From Periplaneta americana (taxonomy: Eukaryota; Arthropoda; Insecta; Blattodea; Blattidae): 64,000 nt of DNA. The stretch spans positions 135,702,306 to 135,766,305 of the forward strand of contig NC_091133.1 in NCBI RefSeq assembly GCF_040183065.1. The letters are read 5' to 3'. A program made the position numbers and the translations under genes. Each line of letters opens with the position of its first letter. The first letter of the stretch is position 1. Of this stretch, positions 26,005 to 36,510 are shown piece by piece. Below the pieces are notes generated by a model that worked only from the letters and a program-made list of their open reading frames with translations, was not told the origin of the DNA and ran no database searches.

Positions 26005-26896
26005 ATGACACCATTTCTGCCTGCGACTTTGACTGACATGGCTCCACAAAGAGGTGCAGGAACGAAAGAAAGTATAATACGGGCTGTGGTTCATCTTCGT
26101 TTTTCGGCATCCGAGGCAGGTATGCGTTTCAACGTTTCAGAAAGGACAGCCCGGAGATAGGTGCAAAATTATCAACGCTCGGCAATTTTTGGCCGAAAAG
26201 CTGGGAGTGGTAGAAGGAAAATTTCAACACTACAACAGGACGCCAGATTAGTGGCAGAGGTTGAAAGGAATCCCTTTCATACCGCTGCTACTTCGAAGGC
26301 AGTTGTTAATTTCCCTGGCCACGACCAGATCGTCAGAAATCGTTTAAGGGCCGCCAATTTGAGATCTCGACGTGCCATTCCTAGGGAAGTTCATAAGGAG
26401 GAGCGTTTAGTCTTTGCAGTGGGAAATGGTGATCGGGATTGGAAAAGAGTAATCTTTTCTGATGAAGTCACCTTTTCTACTGCAAAGGAAGGACCCACTC
26501 TTGTATATCGTCCTCCTGGTACCCGATTCGACCACAGATACGCTGCTATGCGTGCCCGCAGTGGTAGAGTATCTGTGTCATGTTGGAATTCTTCAGTTTC
26601 AGCTGGCTAATCATCCAGTCCACACATCTCAATTGATTCGGGACTGGTTTGCGAGGAGACAGGATATTGAATTGATAGACTGGCCTCGTCGCTCTCCGGA
26701 CTTGAACCCTTTAGAGAATATGCGGAAAAATTGGCCCAATCCCCCTCCTAGACGCCCTGATGATTTGTGGAAGTTCGTCCATGGTCCCTGGGATGCCGTG
26801 ACTGAGAACAGTCGGTATTTGAAAACACTAGTCGAGTCCATGCCCACTCGACTGCAAGATGTGATCGAGATGGGAGGAAAATGGACTAAATATTGA
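26005..26896 (+). pseudogene. Tc1-like transposase pseudogene with internal deletion
   Basis: The frame opens at ATG 26005 (MTPFLPATLTDMAPQRGAG), hits TAG at 26158 after a helix-turn-helix-like part (ASEAGMRFNVSERTARR), and continues to 26610 with RNRLRAANLRSRRAIP and the first catalytic Asp in WKRVIFSDEVTFS. A second frame (to 26896) carries ILQFQLANHPVHTSQLIRD, where families normally have the second catalytic Asp before Asn, and the third acidic residue in RRSPDLNPLENM. About 60 residues between SGRVSVSCW and ILQFQ are missing compared with the family, and the second Asp is replaced (LAN). The element cannot make an active transposase. A T-rich (T)nG tract follows at 26907-26952. It lies in intron 2 of the Ddr-like gene. 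Confidence 0.85.
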
Positions 26897-27186
26897 ATCG
26901 TGGCTTTTTGTTTTTTTTTTGTTTTTGTTTTTTTTTGTTTTTGTTTTTTTCTTAACTTTTAATTGTTTTAATTTTTTAAGGCAGACGCCTGTAAGTTTGT
27001 TTTGTTTATGCCACGAAAGATATTTTTGTTGAGAATATAATCTTTCTTTCCACTTGTAGTCATAATGTCATAATAAATAATGACACAGTCATGGCATAAT
27101 ACATTCATGAACCTGATGTTAATTACTAAAACAGTCATAAAAGAAACAGAAACAATTATATTTTCTTTCTCTCCTAAAAAAAACAT

Positions 27187-27425
27187 AAAAAGCATTAGGT
27201 TGTGTTCGAACGCACGACCTTACGAACACTTGCCAGAAACGCTACCATTACGCTACAGATTAACACGCAAAAACTTTCATTCTGACTGTAGATATCAGGC
27301 CACGTGCTCCAACAACATGTAACATCACCTGTCTCCGAATTGTAGCGGAGATAACCGAAGGGAACTTTGTGTCTAGAGAGCGGCCACTTTTTCTTTTGAC
27401 AACTGTACATTACCAGTAACTGTAA
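27187..27425 (-). mobile_element. Repeat with tRNA-like part, minus-strand copy
   Basis: Read on the minus strand: ATGTACAGTTGTCAAAAG, AAAGTGGCCGC, CCCTTCGGTTATC, ATGTTACATGTTG, then A-box-like TAGCGTAATGGTAG and B-box-like GGTCGTGCGTTCGAAC. The plus-strand copy at 23925-24130 shows the same body and order. The tRNA-like part sits at the 3' side of the conserved body, unlike typical SINEs with a 5' tRNA head. Confidence 0.65.
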
Positions 27426-27444
27426 TACTCTCAGCTGCACGGCG

Positions 27445-28059
27445 GAGGGAATTTCGGAGACATTTTAACACAATGAACACACCTCTACTGTGCGAACTGT
27501 GTTACCACGAGTCAGGAAATGCGGGACTCCAACCTTGAAGCCTGTCAAGGTCAGCTTGGAGCTTCTCGGATTTACATATTCACAGGCTAGAAATCTGCAA
27601 TCATTTGCCAGGTTTAGGTTTGTTTAACATGGACCCAGTGCAGTGCGATGGTGCAGTACTCCAGGCCACGGTGCGTAATCTGTGGGATGTAATTAAAAAG
27701 GTTATTATTTAAAGACAGGTTATTTAATGTCGATGAAACTGGTGGTAGCGGAGTGGCATTTGGCGCCATAGGATTACCTAAGATTCATATTACAGTTGGG
27801 GATAACCTTGGAAGAAATCCAACTAGGTAATTGGCCCAACCGGGAATCGAGCCCACGTTCTTGAGTAATCAGAAATGACACAAAACGTAAAACAGAGCTG
27901 AGCGATTGTCCTGCCGGTAGGCCTATGGTTCGGCCTGACAGCCAACAGTTCAAACGGTCGGCCACAACACACACGTGCAGACGGAACGGAAGGCCTGACT
28001 GTGTGTACGGAGGAGGCCTTAGACCTCTTGGTTGCCAGATGTCCCGGATTGTAAGGAAG
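27445..28059. other. No recognised gene; possible old repeat
   Basis: Contains CCGGGAATCGAGCCCACG near 27840, which resembles a reverse B box and may be a decayed SINE piece. No coding evidence. Confidence 0.35.
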
Positions 28060-28473
28060 AGTCCAGTATAATTTCAAGGGAAAAATTGTTCCGGGGCCGG
28101 GTATCGATCCCGGGACCTCTGGTTGAACGTACCAGCTCTCTTTCCAACTGAGCTACCCGGGAACTCCACCCGACACCGTCTCAACTTTTCCCTTTATATC
28201 CACACAACTCGCTGACGAAACGCCAGAGACCCACATCGAGTGCGCACAAACTCTGTGTGACTTGGAATTGTGGTTTTCTGTTAACGTACACAGTGACGTA
28301 TATATTATGCAAATCTAGTCTTTCAGGTAAGGCTCCCTGTAAAGCAGATTTGAATAATTTCGGAGGTCCCGGGATCGATACCCGGCCCCGGAACAATTTT
28401 TCCCTTGAAATTATTCAAATCTGCTTTACAGGGAGCCTTACCTGAAAGACTAGATTTGCATAACAGTCCAGTA
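28060..28473 (-). mobile_element. tRNA-derived SINE insertion with inverted 5' segment, 9-bp TSD
   Basis: The same SINE family as at 13773-14301, on the minus strand. The main segment (28069-28360) holds the tRNA-like core (about 28088-28163 on the minus strand, TCCCGGG..GGTCCCGGGATCGATACC) and the leader with CACACAGAG-type motif. At its 5' end, 28361-28464 is a second piece of the same family in the opposite orientation (3' half of the core plus tail). The whole insertion is flanked by AGTCCAGTA at 28060-28068 and 28465-28473. This is the layout expected of a retrotransposition with 5' inversion. Confidence 0.75.
28305..28463. repeat. Perfect inverted repeat, 56-bp arms, 47-bp spacer
   Basis: Arm 28305-28360 (starts TTATGCAAATCTAGTC) and arm 28408-28463 (ends GACTAGATTTGCATAA) are exact reverse complements over 56 bases. 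The spacer holds the T-arm part of the SINE tRNA-like core. Created by the opposed SINE pieces described above. Confidence 0.95.
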
Positions 28474-29470
28474 GTCGAGGGAATGCGTCTTGTGCCTTGT
28501 AATTCGTTCGAGGGACATCAATGTTCTCATATTTTGAAACTTATGCATTTTCGGAGGTATCACAGACTTTTTAAAACTGTTACAAAATTTCTTCAAAGCG
28601 CTCTTTGTTATAATACTCTGAAAAATAATATGAATATTCTCATGAAATTGGTTCTTGAACGTGACAATATTAATATATTACAACTTACGTTTAATACTGC
28701 AAGAAATTTTGTATTGACACTGAAATTTGAGTCATATGTTAGCCTATTTGAGTACTACATTGCCAATAATCATTTTCAAATTGTAAACCATAGTGATAAA
28801 TCGCATGTTGATGGTAGAAACTGGCGATTTATCAGATCATGGGGAATAAAGGGTCAATTTTGTCAAAGTGATCAGTTTTAGTGTCTGAAATTGAAACACA
28901 TTTACATACGGATTGTTACCCAAAACGACTTTAAAATGAATTAAGAGTCTTCACCTGTTTTTAGCCTTGAGAATAATAACAAATAGGCATAAAAGGATAT
29001 CACATAAAAGGTATTACAAAATTTATGAATGCTAACCTACCGTTACGAGTATATTCTTTGTTTGATTATGTTTTATGTTGAAAATCAAGATACATTTGGT
29101 ACTAATCAGAATATTCATAATTTTGATAGAGATACAAATCAGATCTCCAGCCATTTTCAAGTTGTTACAAAAGGAATTACTTTCCATATATTGCAATCGT
29201 CAATGCACTGTCTAATTATCTTAAAGCTTTGAAGGAAATGTTTGTAACAGAATTAACAAATTTCTCCATATGAATTCATACTTTCTACTCCACTAATGAA
29301 CTCTTTCTTTCTGCTTGTAAAATAAATTACTCTGCTCACTTTGCATTAAGAATTTCTTATTATATTGTGTTTTAGTTTAGATCTTTGCTTGTTTCATATC
29401 TCAAAAACTACAATTCTCATGTAAGATGTGTTGAATACAATAAACTAAATTAAATTAAAGAATAAGGCAA
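28474..29470. other. AT-rich, unidentified; ends in a tail-like run
   Basis: One plus-strand frame runs to 28881 but begins inside the SINE and has no recognised domain. The stretch closes with AATAAACTAAATTAAATTAA near 29440-29460, which could be a retroelement tail. Confidence 0.4.
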
Positions 29471-29477
29471 TTAATTT

Positions 29478-29768
29478 TTGGTAGAGCAGTTGGCTACGGA
29501 CTGGAAGGTCCGGGGTTCGATCCCAGGTGGTGACAGGATTTTTTCTCGTTGCCAAACTTTCAGAACGGCCCCGAGGTTCACTCAGCCTCCTATAAAATTG
29601 AGTACCGGGTGCTTCCCGGGGGTAAAAGGCGGTCAGAGCGTGGTGCCGACCACACCACCTCATTCTAGTGCCGAGGTCATGGAAGGCATGGGGCTCTACC
29701 TCCATGCCCCCCAAGTGCCTTCATGGCATGTTACGGGGATACTTTTACCTTTTACCTTTTTACTAGGA
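29478..29768 (+). mobile_element. tRNA-derived SINE, second family
   Basis: Starts inside a tRNA-like head (TGGTAGAGCAGTTGGCTACG, B box GGTCCGGGGTTCGATCCC), followed by a body with GAGTACCGGGTGCTTCCCGG and GGTGCCGACCACACCACC, and a tail of CTTTTAC repeats at 29748-29763. The first bases of the head are missing, so it is slightly 5' truncated. The tail is CT/TAC-rich rather than poly(A). Confidence 0.8.
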
Positions 29769-29815
29769 TGATACATCTTTAAAGGTGTTTTAAATCAAAC
29801 CACTTTTTGAAGGAG

Positions 29816-29855
29816 ATGCTTGGAAGTAAATATATATATATATATTTACTTCCAA

Positions 29856-29899
<44 letters not shown>
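29816..29899. repeat. 44-bp perfect palindrome plus adjacent (AT)n
   Basis: 29816-29859 reads identically on both strands: ATGCTTGGAAGTAAA, an AT core, then TTTACTTCCAAGCAT. A pure (AT)n run follows to 29899. Confidence 0.95.
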
Positions 29900-29901
<2 letters not shown>

Positions 29902-30564
29902 TTTAGATTTGATGCTGCAAAAGAATGTGCTAAAAGTAATTCAGCATCTAAAATGAAAATTTTCTATTATGATAAACTTACTACAAATCTCATAAATCTA
30001 TTCCTATTGAATAACGTTTAATGTTTTGTCAATTATTCTGAAGTGAGATATCTGTAAACTGTGTTCAGGTCTGAAATTAAGAAAAACTGTTCTCTCAATC
30101 CCTTTTTGTGTGGACGTCCTTCTAGTGTCTTCCCTGTTGGTTTGTATTTTAGAATATGTTTCGGAGTTTGGTGGTCTTCCATTCCTTGAATATGTGTAAA
30201 AATATGCTTTTTGGTAATATTTCACTTTTCATCTGAATTAAATATTTATAAATTCCTTCCTAATGCACTGGGAAAATGCAATAAATTGTCAAAGGATTCA
30301 CTTCTGCTGATATTCCACTTGAATACTATTTTAAGCTCTACGTGTATTAAACCAGCTCCTAGTGAATCTACTTTGAGAGGAACAGGAACCTTGTCCGGTG
30401 TGCTGAAAAAGACATGAAGATAACTACATCAAAATATGAAGGAAGTGAGGTTTATCTAATGGTTGATGAAAAAAACAGACAAAGAATCGTAAAATGATTA
30501 ATGTTCTTCCTTTGATACTGGGCGATGTGAGTGAAAAAACCCCGTCTTATACAAAATCAAGATG

Positions 30565-30706
30565 TATGTATGTATTTATTCACACTGCAATGGGTATATA
30601 CCCGGTGGCAGTGGTAACTAATTACACTCAATAATGACAATAATAAACTTATTAATTAAAATACAATTATCAATAATAATACTAATAATTAATACTAACA
30701 ATAATT

Positions 30707-30780
<74 letters not shown>

Positions 30781-31440
30781 CAGGGAATATCCTAAATTAA
30801 ACACTTAAAATAACATTTAAAATAAATCTAATTTGTATCTTAAAACCTAAGTTCGAACTAAAACTCACGAGTACGATATGTTCATATCTGCACAAGTACC
30901 TTTCAACATTACACTCATTTCGCTGTCAACTCACTCACTGCACTGGAACTACGACACATTTCACTGATTCTATCCTGATTTCACTAACACTTCAAAAACA
31001 TTTCACTGTTCAAATAATTTGCACTGCCACTATAAACTATAAAGCTTCACCGACAGGAACACGTTTCACTTACACAACACACTTCACTGACACAACATAA
31101 TTCTTCACTGATACAACACTTCATTGACAAAATATAATTTACACCCTTTAATTACTGTGTATAATTAGCGTCTATTAGTAAAGTCCTTAAGCCTACTTTT
31201 AAATACATTTTTGGTTGTTGGTAAAGCCTTTAGTAAGTCTGCAGGTAAAGCATTCCAATCCCTGATAGTACGATTGAGAAAAGAAAACTTTCCAGTGTCC
31301 GTCCTCTGAATTCTTTCCCTCAATTTATAAGAGTGATCGTTCCTTGAAGAGTAATTTGGCGGCTGCAACCTATTCTTTATTTCTCTCCAGGCAGGCTCAC
31401 CTCTGTATGTTTTGAACAGTGCACATAATCGATGGTTCAA
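30565..31440 (-). pseudogene. Non-LTR retrotransposon 3' end (ORF2 C-terminus and 3' UTR)
   Basis: Minus-strand frame 31440 to 31165 encodes LCALFKTYRGEPAWREIKN, then RLQPPNYSSRNDHSYKLRE and GKFSFLNRTIRDWNALPA, the C-terminal tail of a LINE ORF2. The 3' UTR continues to a tail ending AATAAATACATACATACAT at 30565-30585 (plus strand ATGTATGTATGTATTTATT). An (AAT)n microsatellite sits inside it at 30707-30777. The 5' end is truncated at about 31440. The frame ends in a normal stop and is otherwise clean. Confidence 0.8.
30707..30777. repeat. (AAT)n microsatellite
   Basis: About 23 uninterrupted AAT/ATA units within the 3' UTR of the minus-strand LINE remnant. Confidence 0.98.
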
Positions 31441-31761
31441 AGTAGAAATAACAGTAAATTTATTACGATTTCCGAGCTAAGAATATGTTGTACTGTAAAC
31501 AAAGCTGCAAAAGGTATCCACCCGCGAGCTGCTGTGATTGGGCAGAATTGCGGCACTGCTTTACCCGCCATGTGGCTGTCACTTTTAACTGTATGTAACT
31601 GTCACCGTTCGATCGAGGTCACGTTCTTACGAGAAAATCGGAAAAATGACGACAAAAGTAATTAAATATGAATGAATCCGATGTCATGAACAGTCTGTTA
31701 AGAGCGTCAGAGGCCTACTAATATGAATGAAAGACACAAAATAACTATTTTAAGTGCCTAC
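31441..31761. other. Spacer between LINE remnant and DDE transposase gene
   Basis: No recognised feature. It may hold the 3' untranslated part and terminus of the DDE transposon that follows on the minus strand; I could not identify its terminal repeat. Confidence 0.4.
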
Positions 31762-32424
31762 CTAATCAGACTCAGACAAGGTTCGGACTCCTTCCAGGAA
31801 ACTCCCCTCTTCATCTTCGCCGCTGCTGCTGCTGTTGCACTCTGCTGGGTTGATAACGAAGCGATCAACAATGGCGTCGCACAGGCCGTCCGATTTCCAG
31901 AATTTCTCCTCCTCTCCTTCTACATGACGTATGAACGACCGCCACATATCCGGTGTTACCAACTTTAAGCCTTCGCTTAGTAAGGTCCTGACTTCATTAA
32001 GTTTAAAAGACTTATTATTTAGGGCAACACACCCTTTCACTTTGCTCCAAACGGCTTCTATGGGATTTAATACACAGTGATAAGGAGGGAGCCTTAACAC
32101 TGCTAACATATTTGTCGAACTTCTTGTTAACGTTAGCTATCTTTATCTGTTCTATCAGTTCGTCCTTCTCCATGTCTGTCCTGTATCCTATACCTTACGC
32201 ATCCATCCACTCGATCATATCTTTTTTTCTGCCACTGGTTAGTGGGAACACGATCCAACTTCACACTAGATGGCAGGACGCATTGTCCATAATAATTACA
32301 CTGTTGGATGCAAGCGAAGACAAAATTCCTTTAAACCAATTTATGAAGACATCGCCTGTCATCTCTTCATGATAGTCTACTGTTTCCTTTGATTCCATAA
32401 TGAACTCCCCATCCTCCACGAAAC

Positions 32425-34188
32425 CATCTTCACTTCCTTAGTTACTGGCTTTTAAGAAACCCGGAGGTTCATTGCCGCCTTCACATAAGCCCGCCATTGG
32501 TTCCTATCCTGAGCAAGATTAATCCAGTCTCTATCATCATATTCCACCTCCCTCAGATCCATTTTAATATTATCTTCCCACCTACGTCTCGGCCTCCCCA
32601 AAGGTCTTTTTCCCTCCGGCCTCCCAACTAACACTCTATATGCATTTCTGGATTCGCCCATACGTGCTACATGTCCTGCCCATCTCAAACTCTGGATTTT
32701 ATGTTCCTAATTATGTCAGGTGAAGAATACAATGCGTGCAGCTCTGCGTTGTGTAACTTTCTCCATTCTCCTGTAACTTCATCCCTCTTAGCCCCAAATA
32801 TTTTCCTAAGAACCTTATTCTCAAACACCCTTAATCTCTGTTCCTCTCTCAAAGTGAGAGTCCAAGTTTCACAACCATACAGAACAACCGGTAATATAAC
32901 TGTTTTATAAATTCTACTTTCAGATTTTTTGACAGCAGACTAGATGACAAAAGCTTCTCAAACGAATAATAACACGCATTTCCCATATTTCTTCTGTGTT
33001 TAATTTCCTCCCGAGTGTCATTTATGTTTGTTACTATTGCTCCAAGATATTTGAATTTTTCCAACTCTTCGAAAGATAAATCTCCAATTTTTATAGTTCC
33101 ATTTCGTATAATATTCTCGTCACGAGACATAATCATATACTTAGTCTTTTCGGGATTTGCTTCCAAACCGATCGCTTTACTTGCTTCAACTAGAATTTCC
33201 GCGTTTTCCCTAATCGTTTGTGGATTTTCTCCTAGTATATTCACGTCATCCGCATAGACAAGAAGCTGATGTAACCCGTTCAATTCCAAACCCTCTGTGT
33301 TATCCTGAACTTTCCTAACGGCATATTCTAGAGCGAAGTTAAAAAGTAAAGGTGATAGTGCATCTCCCTGCTTTAGCCCACAGTGAATTGGAAAAGCATC
33401 AGATAGAAACTGGCCTATACGGACTCTGCTGTAAGTTTCACTAAGACACATTTTAATTAATCGAACTAGTTTCTTGGGAATACCAAATTCAATAAGAATA
33501 TTATATAAAACTTCTCTGTTAACCGAGTCATACGCCTTTTTTGAAATCTATGAATAGCTGATGTACTGTACCCTTATACTCCCATTTTTTCTCAAATATC
33601 TCTCGAATACAAAAAATCTGATCAATAGTCGATCTATTACGCCTAAAACCACACTGATGATCCACAATAATTTCATCTACATATGGAGTTAATCTTCTCA
33701 AAAGAATATTGGACAAAATTTTGTACGATGTCAACAAAGTGATATTCCTCGAAAGTTATATTATATTATATTATATTATATTATATTATATTATATTATA
33801 TTATATTATATTATATTATATTATATTATATAAATAGCATATCTAACGTTAGTGCGACCGTTAATGGAATACGGAACTACGTGTTGGGATCCCTATAGAA
33901 TATATCAGATAAATTCCTTAGAAAGAATCCAGTATAGAGCAGCTAAATTTGTTAAAGGTAAAAGAGAAGATGGGAACGATACGATAAAAGAACTTAAATG
34001 GGAAACTTTAGAAAACAGACGTAGGAAAACTAGAATAACATCATTGTATAGAGCACATCTAGGTCAGAAAGCATGGGTAGACATAACGGCTCGGTTAGAA
34101 AAGCCAACGTACTATGGTAGGAACGATCATGATTTTAAAATCCTCGAAAGTTACTACAGTTAGTCTTGTCCCCCTTCATCTTCACTTC
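32425..34188 (-). mobile_element. LINE family A copy 1, 5' truncated, 12-bp TSD
   Basis: CATCTTCACTTC flanks the insertion at 32425-32436 and 34177-34188. Read on the minus strand it begins in the RT domain (GDKTNCSNFRGISL), passes [45 protein letters not shown], the catalytic [13 protein letters not shown] box, [32 protein letters not shown], and the C-terminal WAGHVARMGESRNAYRVLVG and GRPRRRWEDNIKMDLREV. The 3' end is GCCGGTT-like coding end then AAAGCCAGTAAC. Frameshifts near 33540, 32940 and 32690 disable it. It sits inside the DDE transposase pseudogene and is itself interrupted by the fragment at 33746-34153. Two more copies of the same family are at 47249-48101 and 49169-49962. Confidence 0.9.
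33746..34153 (+). mobile_element. Inverted LINE fragment with (TATTA)n, 13-bp TSD, inside LINE family A
   Basis: TCCTCGAAAGTTA occurs at 33746-33758 and 34141-34153. Between them lie a (TATTA)n run (33758-33831) and a plus-strand ORF fragment: RPLMEYGTTCWDPYRIYQIN, SLERIQYRAAKFVKGKRED, ITARLEKPTYYGRNDHDFKI, the C-terminal region of a LINE ORF2. The related family member at 30565-31440 has the same region (SSRNDHSYKLRE). The coding part is cut off abruptly on the right and the simple repeat is on the left, which suggests a minus-strand insertion with tail (TATAA)n and an inverted 5' piece. Confidence 0.8.
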
Positions 34189-34755
34189 GTATGTGAAGTA
34201 CAATGATACGCCTACCTTTCCCAGTTGGATTTTTCAACCCGGTAGTCAGCCCTGACAATAACGCCTGCTTTTTTTGTTTTTATGGTAGAATCTACCCACA
34301 CTTTAGAAACAGCATGACCTTCGTTGACCCACGTCTCGTCAATAATCCCTCTCGCCTGTATTCTCGTATTTTCCTCAAATATTTTCTACGCCACAATAAT
34401 TTAGCGCGGTCAGCAATAATGTTCTTTCTGTTTCTCTGTACAAACTCATACTCGATCTCCCGCAGAATATTGTGAAGACTTGTCTTCTCAAGTCGGGATC
34501 ACTATTTATAAAAGTCATTACTTTATCTATTGTTGGTGGCTCGTTCATTTAAAAAAAAAGCGATGCACTTTACGACGCACTGCACTTCTTACAAACTCGT
34601 CACACGGCACTTCCCCCACAGGTTTATTGCGTTTACGCGTTTTTCCCGGTGTAGATAAATTCCCTTTATTTATAATTTCACTGCGTGCAGAGTTAACGCT
34701 TGGTGAAGAAACACCAGTAAACTCTGCCGTCAAATTTACTATATCCTGAATAGGG

Positions 34756-36510
34756 TAAACATTGGTAATTTCGTGATAATTTCGTGAAAATTAATTTAAA
34801 ATGCAAATGTGTAAATATATACTTATTTCGATTTTTTCATCTAAAAGACGATATTTTGCTGTACAAATCTGGAGACATAAAAGATTGGACACGTTCTTGA
34901 ACAAGTGCCAAAAACCACTTTTACAACTTAAGCTTAAAGGTTGGTTATTTCGTGATAACCTTGGTAATTTCGTGACATTACATTGATAATTTCGTGAGAG
35001 GTAGAAGAATTGTGGAAAAATTCATTAAAGTCAAATGAAATTTTCATTTATTGTTACAAGACTTCAAACATAGTAGCTAATTCCGTCTAATATACATAGC
35101 AAGAAAACATAGAAATACATATCAACACATAATAAGAATGGAATCAAAGTAAAAACTGAAACTGAAAAGGGATCTTCTTTGCCCTGAAAGGGTGAACACT
35201 TTTATTACGGACTTTACTATAGCCTATATTACTAGGGTAACTCCAAAAGTAATGCATAACATTTGTTTAAAAATTATATTTTTATCCTACAGCTTTGCTA
35301 TTTTCACAGAATGTAGACACATCCTTTAGGAACAAAATGTCACTTTTCCACATAATCCCCGTCCCTTTCAACTGCCTCACGTAACCTAGGGCTGTAGATC
35401 AGCACTGTAAAAGTCTGGACCAACACGTCTGAGCCACTCTTCAGCAGCGTGCACAAGGGAGTCATCTTCTAACCTCGTTCCGCGAAGGGATCCTGCAGTT
35501 TACCAAAAAGAAGGTAATCGCACGGTCCAGTTCAGGACTGTAAGGCGGATGTTTCAGTGTTGTCTATCCGAATTTTCTGATCTGGTCTGTGGTCTTGTGA
35601 CTGACATATGGCTGTACGTTGTCGTGCAATAGCAGAACATCTTGCTTCTCCCGATGTCGTCGAACACGACTCAGTCGAGCTTGAAGTTTCTTGAGAGTTG
35701 CCACATACGCGTCAGAATTAATTATGGTTCCGTGTGGCATGATGTTCACAAGCAAGAGTCCTTCTGAATCGAAAAACACAGTAGCCATAACGTTTCCTGC
35801 CGAAGGTGCACTTTTGAATTTCTATTTCTTTGGTGAATTTGCATGATACCACTCCATTGTCTGCCTCTGTCTCCGGTCCAAAATGGTGGAGCCATGTTTC
35901 ATCTTCTGTCACAATTCTTGCAAGTAAGTCATCTAGCACTTATCATTGGCACTTAGCATGATAACAAATCAAACAGAAGCTACACTGAACCCATTGCGTC
36001 CCCCTTTTCTTTTTTTGTTATCACATCTTATCTTCAGATTTCTAAAATTCGTATTGTAATACAATTTTTAAAATAGTATAAAATGTAACACTTAATGCTC
36101 AACAAAATTTCGCTTCAAACAGCTAAGATTTCTATCAGTAAAGCTAAGCCTGTATGGCGACTACAGCTATATCTAAAATTCCAAAAACATTTCCTAAAAT
36201 ATCATTAAGATATAATAAATCACTGCACCAAATATCATATGCTTACCTTTAGTAATAAGTAATGTAATTACAAACATCCACAAAATTTGTACGCCCGAGA
36301 AGTCGACGCTAACTTGCTCTCTCCAAACATAACAGCTTACTGAAGCAACTACAATAATCACACAAAGCGCAGCTGTATGTTTCTGGAAAATGGACAACAT
36401 ATGCAATCCCTTGGCTGAAATTTGAATCTCGTAACATCATTAGTTAGTTCACGAAAGAGCAAAGAAAAAGTATCACGAAATAACCACTGCCACGAAATTA
36501 CCAATGTTTA
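34756..36510. mobile_element. TA-target TIR element interrupting the DDE transposase
   Basis: TA at 34756-34757 and 36509-36510 bounds an element starting AACATTGGTAATTTCGTG and ending with its exact reverse complement. Several more ATTTCGTG motifs lie just inside both ends (34764-34795 and 34945-35000 on the left; 36455-36508 on the right as CACGAAAT), likely transposase-binding repeats. The interior holds a mariner pseudogene and otherwise unidentified AT-rich DNA, so the element may be non-autonomous with the mariner as a later insert. Removing it with one TA makes the host transposase read CEKYPTLYPIQDIVNL in one frame. Confidence 0.85.
35236..35945 (-). pseudogene. mariner transposase pseudogene, 5' truncated
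   Basis: Minus strand: ARIVTEDETWLHHFGPETEA (first catalytic Asp in EDETW), then in another frame MATVFFDSEGLLLVNIMPHG, VLLLHDNVQPYVSH (second Asp), KHPPYSPELDRAI and, shifted, CDYLLFG (third Asp region), and GTGIMWKSDILF-type end with GDYVEK in a neighbouring frame. At least three frameshifts or stops. The 3' terminus near 35236 reads GGTAACTCCAAAAGTAATGC, a mariner-like end. The N-terminal DNA-binding part is absent. Confidence 0.85.

Noticed and set aside
28405..28881. 158-codon ORF as a gene
   Set aside because: It starts inside the inverted SINE piece and the rest has no recognised domain.
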